From the NCBI RefSeq assembly GCF_032854445.1, contig NC_088306.1:3594373-3658372 (forward strand): a DNA stretch of 64,000 nucleotides, read 5' to 3'. Source of the stretch: Liolophura sinensis (taxonomy: Eukaryota; Mollusca; Polyplacophora; Chitonida; Chitonidae). Positions 59,501-64,000 of this stretch are shown in pieces. The stretch's first letter is position 1, and every line of letters starts with the position of its first letter. Below the pieces are notes generated by a model that was not told the origin of the DNA, did not search any database, and saw only the letters and a program-made list of their open reading frames with translations. The position numbers and the translations under genes are program-made.

Positions 59501-62500
59501 GAAGACTTGTTTGGAGCACAGGTACAGCCGAGTCCGAGAAAATCTCAAGGACACGGACTGGGATAGTGACGTGGCAAAGGGAGGTAGGTATATTTCTTTA
59601 TTATTTATTTATTGATTTATGTTTCACGCCATTCTCAGTTATAGGATTTATTTATTTATTTGATTGGTGTTTTACGCCGTACTCAAGAATATTTCACTTA
59701 TACGACGGCGGCCAGCATTATAGTGAAAGGAAACCGGCCAGAGCCCTGGAGAAACCCACGACCATCCGCAGGTTGCTGGTGGACCTCTCAGTTATAGGAG
59801 GGGAGTCAAGTTCAGGACTGGGAATAAATTAACAGAGCCCAAGTTAAATCATTGTACCGTGTCAGGTACCTGGCCAGTCTTCGTACATATAAATCCGCAG
59901 CTGAACCAGCCATGGTTGGATTCGATCTGCGACCTCGTTGGTCAAAGGTTACGGAATTGAGAAGCCATTCGAACATCTGCCAGCAAGGACCCCTTAGTAT
60001 ATGTAGACTGAGCCCATGCTGAACCAGCCATGGTGGGATTCGATCTTTCGACCTCGTTGGTCAAAGGTTACGGAATTAAGAAGCCATTCAAACCTCTGCC
60101 AGCCAGGACCCCTTAGTATATGTAGACTGAGCCCATGACACCTCCTCAATCGATATATCAAAGAATAACCGTAGAAAATTATCTGGAAATCAACAAATAA
60201 AGAAATTTACTCACGCGTGCACATTTTCTATGCATTGTTTACAGAAACGCGGGGAACAAACGATAAACTCAACAGCACCTCCTGCCCAATTCTTTTAGCC
60301 TATAAAGTTACCTCCCTTTATTGTCGTATAATATGAAACAATACGGCTCTCCGGGATCTAATATCATTTCAAGTACAAGACGGTCACGACTGATTTCATT
60401 GGACCACGTTTATACCTATTTAATAACCATTTGTATTTGTTCATTTATTTATTTATCTGTTTATTTGATTGTTGTTGAACAATCAAACTCATACTTGGAG
60501 TTAACAAGTGACTTTGCCAAGTTACTGGCGAACCCTCACTCTCACGTGCCACATACGGCATATTGAAAGAAAAACAAGTCGTTAACAGCGAACTTCATGC
60601 AATACTAAACAAGAGGGCGCTGCCAAACATGTAATACCTCCAGCCCATGAGAACAAGGGAAAAACAAAAGGGCGCTGCCAAACATGTAATACCTCCAGCC
60701 CATGAGAACAAGCGAAAAACAAAAGGGCGCTGCCAAACATGTAATACCTCCAGCCCATGAGAACAAGGGAAAAACAAAAGGGCTCTGCCAAACATGTAAT
60801 ACCTCCAGCCCATGAGAATAAGGGGAAAACAAAAGGGCGCTGCCAAACATGTAATACCTCCAGCCCATGAGAATAAGGGGAAAACAAAAGGGCTCTGCCA
60901 AACATGTAATACATCCAGCCCATGAGAACAAGCGAAAAACAAAAGGGCTCTGCCAAACATGTAATACCACCAGCCCATGAGAACAAGCGAAAACAAGAGC
61001 GCACTGTCAAACATTGAATACCACCAGCCCGAGAGAACAAGACCAAACAAGAGGGCACTGTCAAACACTGAATAAAACCAGCCAGTAAGAACAAGGGAAA
61101 AACAAGAGGGCGCTGCCAAACATGTAATACCACCAGCCCATGAGAACAAGGGAAAACAAGAGCGCACTGTCAAACATTGAATACCACCAGCCCGAGAGAA
61201 CAATACCAAACAAGAGGGCACTGTCAAACACTGAATAAAACCAGCCAGTAAGAACAAGGGAAAAACAAGAGGGCGCTGCCAAACATGTAATACCACCAGC
61301 CCATGAGAACAAGCGAAAACAAGAGCGCACTGTCAAACATTGAATACCACCAGCCCGAGAGAACAATACCAAACAAGAGGGCACTGTCAAACACTGAATA
61401 AAACCAGCCAGTAAGAACAAGGGAAAAACAAGAGGGCGCTGCCAAACATGTTATACCACCAGCCCATGAGAACAAGCGAAAACAAGAGCGCACTGTCAAA
61501 CATTGAATACCACCAGCCCGAGAGAACAAGACCAAACAAGAGGGCACTGCCAAACACTGAATAAAACCAGCCCATGAGAACAAGGGAAAAAACAAGAGGG
61601 CACTGCCAAACATTGAATACCGCCAGTCCGTGAAAACAAGGGAAAAACAAGAGGGCACTGCCAAAACATTGAATACCACCAGCCCGTGAAAACAAGGGAA
61701 AAACAAGAGCGCACTGCCAAACATTGAGTACCGCCAGCCCGTGAGAAAAAAAGGAAAAACAAGAGGGCACTGCCAAACATTGAATACCACCAGCCCGTGA
61801 GAAGAAGGGAAGCAGGGGAACAGAAGACAATTTCCTGACCCAGAGTGGTATTGCACCACATCTCACGTGACCTAGCCAATGAAAGGCAAGCATCTTAACC
61901 ACTCTGCCACGGCCGGATCCCTGATGGATATTGAAATGTGACAGATGAGCACAAATATTGAGATAAAGTCATGGTAAGCAAACGTTAGCGCCGAATTGTG
62001 CCAAATGAGCTGAGAGACCCCAGGATTAAAATAAAAGCATAGTGAGTAATCGTAAACGCAGAATTGTGACAAATGCGCTGATGTATACCGGGATTGAGAT
62101 ATAAAGTCAGGGTGAGCAGGCGTGAACGCAGAATTGTAACAAATGATCTGATGGACACCGGGATTGGGGTAGGCCCCTATAAAGTTACGGTGAGAAAACG
62201 TAAACGCGGAATTGTGACAAATGATCTGATGGACACCGGGATTGGGGTATAAAGTCACGGTGAGCAAACGTAAACGCAGAATTGTGACAAATGAGCTGAT
62301 GGACACCGGGATTGAGATAAAGTCATAATGAGCAAACGTGGGCACGGAAGTGTGATAGATGAGCTCATAATCACTGCTCTGGTTTTACTATGCTGTATAT
62401 ATGTCTTGCATATTATTTTCATTTTGACACTCATTCATTCATTCATCTTTACTCCTTTTAAACTTTTTAACTTAGAATTGTTAAAATTATCGTAGCTTAC

Positions 62501-63375
62501 TGGACACAAAATTTAGCATCGGACATCTACAACAAAGTTCTATTTTCAGAACTGAACGAAAACCTGGTGACGTTTGTAATCTCTGCAATAAAAACTTCAA
62601 CGTTGGTAAAATGGTCAAAATATTCTGATCGAGTTTTAAGTGGCTAAGGCAGATATGCAAATTCACAAACAAAATTATGATCCCGTGAGTAATTTGCCAA
62701 CAGTCGGTAGTTTATCCCAGGTATTCGGGTTTCCTCCGCCCTTAAATTACACTGACCACAGTCGTTTCCTCCGCCCGTAAATTAAACTGAACGCAATCGT
62801 TTCCTCCCCCCTTAAATTAAACTGACCACAATTGTTTCAACCACCCTTAAATTAAACAAGGGGCCTCCCTGGCTCATGCTGGTTTCCTCTCCGACCGTAA
62901 GTGGGAAGACCATCCAGCAACCTGCGGATGGTCGTGGGTTTCCCCCGGTGCTCTTCCCGGTTTCATCCTACCATAATGCTGGCCGCCGTTGTATAAGTGA
63001 AGTATTCTTGAGTACGGCGTAAAACACCAATCAAATAAATAAATAAAAAATTAAATAAATCAAACTGACCGCAGCCGGATATAAAGTTAAAAGTCGGGAA
63101 AATGGCGTTATTTCCTGCGTGCGGCTTTGTGTCGGGAAAACTCCATGTTGTCGTTTCCTTCATACAATATACGGGTTCTTCACGGTTTTATCCCTCTCAG
63201 CGTCATATTGAGAACGAAGTTATGATGAGACAAGCGTAATAATCAAACAATCGTAAACATATACCTTTGTGTTCTGAACAGAACGACAGTGGCTGTATCA
63301 GTCCTGTACACAGTTCGGATTTTTCCAGACCTCGGAGTCGAACAACCAGCCCTTCGGCAGCAATTTCCCGGACAG
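50350..63375 (+). CDS. serine peptidase family S28 (PRSS16/K12H4.7-like), 5' eight exons
   Basis: The product is a secreted or lysosomal serine peptidase of family S28, which also holds prolylcarboxypeptidase and dipeptidyl peptidase 2. Eight exons, 1166 nt, about 388 residues, join in matching phases. After a signal peptide ([20 protein letters not shown]) come the family marks: [42 protein letters not shown] and the nucleophile motif GGSYAG with Ser at about 168. Next are [16 protein letters not shown] and [17 protein letters not shown]28 enzymes have about 480-500 residues, so the last 100 or so, with the catalytic Asp and His, lie beyond the window. The similarity is closest in style to thymus-specific serine protease and K12H4.7. 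Introns carry arrays, SINEs and a large foldback element. Confidence 0.93.
50630..50790 (-). mobile_element. tRNA-like SINE head
   Basis: On the minus strand 'atggctatagctctgctgat' resembles an A-box region and 'gcgagttcgaatcctgtttc' carries a clear B-box. It is too irregular for a cloverleaf tRNA, so a SINE head is likelier. In S28 intron 1. Confidence 0.45.
51120..51375. repeat. interspersed repeat, copy 2
   Basis: 'atgttgcataaccgagatat', 'gacgtgagttatttccataa' and 'ggcctggtaagaattccaga' match the copy at 47870-48115 in the same order and orientation, with an extra piece near the end. Confidence 0.65.
51379..51487 (-). mobile_element. SINE tail fragment
   Basis: A ttta microsatellite, then 'ggtgtttcacgccgtactta' and 'gatgggaggaaaccgggcac', which is the conserved tail without the middle and head. 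In S28 intron 1. Confidence 0.85.
51617..52500. mobile_element. foldback element with about 250 bp inverted arms
   Basis: The left arm (51617 to about 51862) begins 'tatagtatatttcttttaga' and ends near 'gggtgacgtcataattatt'. The right arm (about 52247-52500), on the other strand, reads 'tatagtgtatttcttttaga', then 'cagctgtctgtgaaatcagt', 'caagaacgcattgtctcggg' and 'tgacgtcataattattt' in the same order. The arms differ by substitutions and small gaps. The centre of about 385 bp has no transposase. This fits a non-autonomous DNA transposon with long terminal inverted repeats, in S28 intron 1. Confidence 0.85.
52535..52728 (+). mobile_element. SINE, 5' truncated
   Basis: 'cactatgcggtcgctgtgag' (B-box part), 'gaccgtacgtgggaaggtct' and the tail to 'gagtacggcgtaaaatacca'. 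It begins about 35 bases after the foldback element and ends about 185 bases before S28 exon 2. Confidence 0.88.
52911..53092 (+). CDS. S28 exon 2
   Basis: The exon reads [20 protein letters not shown] and onward to [15 protein letters not shown]. Acceptor 'tattttccag', donor gtgagt, phase 0 to 2. Confidence 0.97.
53478..53700. repeat. 20 bp minisatellite, about 11 copies
   Basis: The unit 'tgatccgtctactggtcatt' repeats with single-base variants in S28 intron 2. Confidence 0.97.
54374..54513 (+). CDS. S28 exon 3, nucleophile serine
   Basis: The exon reads [20 protein letters not shown] and onward to [15 protein letters not shown] holds the catalytic serine; its final Gly codon is completed by exon 4. 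Donor gtaata. Confidence 0.97.
54740..54942 (-). mobile_element. SINE with internal deletion
   Basis: 'gattcgtgttatacaccata' and 'ccgggggaaacccaggatga' join tail directly to head; the usual section with 'cgacccatccgcaggttgct' is missing. The head ends 'ctctgccacagaggcccctc'. In S28 intron 3. Confidence 0.85.
55677..55772 (+). CDS. S28 exon 4
   Basis: The exon reads [20 protein letters not shown], then [11 protein letters not shown]. Acceptor 'catccacag', donor gtatgg, phase 1 to 1. Confidence 0.96.
55965..57062 (+). repeat. 36 bp array built from the exon 5 splice acceptor, about 27 units
   Basis: The unit 'acttctaaactcagtttgtt' plus 'tcttgttgcctcacag' carries a branch-point-like ctaaa, a pyrimidine tract and a CAG. 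The units alternate between 'acttctaaactca' and 'actactaaatcca' forms. The final unit ends in the true acceptor at 57062, and the exon begins ACTACTACG, matching the repeat's first seven bases. The left units are more diverged and less regular. Confidence 0.92.
57063..57201 (+). CDS. S28 exon 5
   Basis: The exon reads [20 protein letters not shown] and onward to EQLQYII. The acceptor 'tttgcctcacag' is the last of a long series of near-identical acceptor-like units. Phase 1 to 2, donor gtatgt. Confidence 0.9.
57350..57650. repeat. irregular repeat with the core tttccagctgcatggt
   Basis: The core recurs about fifteen times at spacings of about 17-25 bases with many variants ('ttttccagcagcgtga', 'gtttccagctacatgg'). 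It follows S28 exon 5 within about 150 bases, in intron 5. Confidence 0.7.
58194..58308 (+). CDS. S28 exon 6
   Basis: The exon reads [20 protein letters not shown], then [18 protein letters not shown]. Acceptor 'ttttttctgag', donor gtaagt, phase 2 to 0. Confidence 0.93.
59146..59272 (+). mobile_element. 5'-truncated SINE
   Basis: 'acctgtgggtggtcctgggt' to 'ggccgccgtcgtataagtca' and 'gagtatggcctaaaactcca', then an aaat run. It ends about 100 bases before S28 exon 7. Confidence 0.85.
59376..59583 (+). CDS. S28 exon 7
   Basis: The exon reads [20 protein letters not shown] and onward to [20 protein letters not shown]. Acceptor 'ttttttccacag', donor gtaggt, phase 0 to 1. Confidence 0.93.
59640..59805 (-). 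mobile_element. SINE, head missing
   Basis: A ttta run, 'gattggtgttttacgccgta' and the middle to 'ccatccgcaggttgctggtg'. A second, broken tail start ('atgtttcacgccattctcag') lies just before it at 59610, so two insertions are likely. About 60 bases after S28 exon 7. Confidence 0.88.
59885..60136. repeat. tandem pair of about 118 bp with B-box-like motif
   Basis: 'ctgaaccagccatggttgga' through 'gtatatgtagactgagccca' occurs twice with few changes. On the minus strand each holds 'gatcgaatccaaccatgg' (B-box-like) and 'ccttgctggcagatgttcga' (weakly A-box-like), so this may be a dimer of a tRNA-derived SINE. In S28 intron 7. Confidence 0.75.
60597..61815. repeat. minisatellite, about 56-60 bp unit, about 21 copies
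   Basis: The unit 'gggcgctgccaaacatgtaa' plus 'taccaccagcccatgagaac' and 'aagggaaaaacaagag' repeats with two main variants (catgtaat and cattgaat), arranged in blocks of about 180 bp. Open minus frames are repeat artefacts. In S28 intron 7. Confidence 0.96.
61825..61920 (-). mobile_element. tRNA-like SINE head
   Basis: On the minus strand 'ggccgtggcagagtggttaa' is a clean A-box followed by 'gatgcttgcc', as in tRNA-Leu/Ser. The B-box region ('gatgtggtgcaataccac') is weak. Probably a SINE head or decayed tRNA copy next to the array. Confidence 0.5.
61960..62345. repeat. minisatellite, about 62-66 bp unit, about six copies
   Basis: The unit 'cgtaaacgcagaattgtgac' plus 'aaatgatctgatggacaccg' and 'ggattgagataaagtca' recurs with small gaps. 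In S28 intron 7. Confidence 0.9.
62860..63060 (+). mobile_element. SINE with internal deletion
   Basis: 'ggggcctccctggctcatgc' joins the first bases of the head straight to the middle ('tggtttcctctccgaccgta'). The tail ends 'gtacggcgtaaaacaccaat', then aaat repeats. The B-box is deleted. About 220 bases before S28 exon 8. Confidence 0.88.
63282..63375 (+). CDS. S28 exon 8
   Basis: The exon reads [20 protein letters not shown], then [10 protein letters not shown], a strong S28 signature. Acceptor 'gttctgaacag', donor gtaagt, phase 1 to 2. Following exons are outside the window. Confidence 0.96.
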
Positions 63376-64000
63376 GTAAGTTTCTAAACAGGAATAAGGC
63401 TCCATGGGAATGGACTTTAGCCTACAACTTGTATTATAGTTTGACATTTTGTCTTTACTATTCCGACGATATCTCGCTTAAAGCCTCTATTATCTGCCAA
63501 ATACTTTACAAATATTGTTTTCAAAGATGTTTTATGTTATACAAAGATCAGTGATTCGATGTGTTTTTCTTTTTTTCTCTGTAAGTACGCAGTACGTTTA
63601 TACCAATCGTTCGTATAATCATACGAACGCCAACGTCTAAAACATCGTTGTGGTGGAACGGATTCAACTGTCAGAGTTTTCTCAAGAATACGGTTCAACA
63701 CCACTCCCTGAATGAATCACTGAAGCGCATACAATCTGTTTGGGTCAGATACCGGTACATATATAGATACATTTGAAGGAGCGGGTACTGATATAATTCC
63801 ATGCGTACACGTCTATAACGGGGAGCCTTTCCCGCCTGTAAAGTAATATATTCGCGCCAAAGCTGCTTGTCTTTTATGTTTCATTCCTGTCTTTGCGACG
63901 ACGATTTGTGGGCAAACTAGTAAAGTAATATTCATGTACAGGATGAGAACAGTGATCAATCCGTTTTGATCGCAAATCGCGATTGTGCGGGAAATGGTAC
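63376..64000. other. S28 intron 8, to window edge
   Basis: No further S28 exon is found. I see no array or SINE. The catalytic Asp and His exons should lie to the right of this window. Confidence 0.5.

Noticed and set aside
60582-61902. Several minus-strand frames of 120-233 codons with hydrophobic repeats
   Set aside because: Translations of the 56-60 bp minisatellite within an S28 intron; no start context or unique domain.

Overview
The window is animal nuclear DNA: genes are split by GT-AG introns, most of the sequence is intron or intergenic, and tandem repeats and tRNA-derived SINEs are abundant. The same SINE family recurs at least 12 times. It pairs a tRNA-like head with a conserved tail around 'gtgttttacgccgtactc', a type I associate with molluscs and other lophotrochozoans. 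I infer a marine lophotrochozoan, most likely a mollusc; the species cannot be fixed from the sequence alone.

Three protein genes could be assembled exon by exon, with matching intron phases. (1) 1498-6654, plus strand: the 3' part of a secreted or extracellular gene with one EGF-like module and a long C-terminal domain that I do not recognise. (2) 12221-45982, minus strand: a complete 17-exon gene for the mitochondrial biotin-carrying alpha subunit of 3-methylcrotonyl-CoA carboxylase (MCCC1). It reads continuously from targeting peptide to biotin domain, except for an apparent missing base in the last exon. (3) 50350-63375, plus strand: the first eight coding exons of a secreted serine peptidase of family S28 (PRSS16/K12H4.7/prolylcarboxypeptidase type); the gene runs off the right edge. 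A short intronless reading frame (46939-47250, minus, 103 codons) lies between MCCC1 and the S28 gene and may be a real unknown gene.

Layout: 1-1.3 kb tandem array; 1.5-6.7 kb EGF gene; 6.7-12.2 kb intergenic with a hairpin, small arrays and SINE pieces; 12.2-46 kb MCCC1, whose introns hold arrays of 33, 81, about 27-30, 22, 36, 13, 22, 33, 22 and 17 bp units in left-to-right order; 46-50.3 kb intergenic; 50.35-64 kb S28 gene with a large foldback element in intron 1 and arrays in introns 2, 4, 5 and 7.

The most unusual pattern concerns 3' splice junctions. At MCCC1 exon 14, MCCC1 exon 10 and S28 exon 5, the intron end plus the first bases of the exon have been tandemly multiplied, giving arrays of near-identical splice acceptors directly before the true one. 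In the two MCCC1 cases the unit is a multiple of three and the reading frame stays open through the whole array, so use of an outer acceptor would add repeat peptides to the enzyme. The genes do not form an operon and show no evident joint function: MCCC1 acts in mitochondrial leucine breakdown, while the other two recognised products are secreted.
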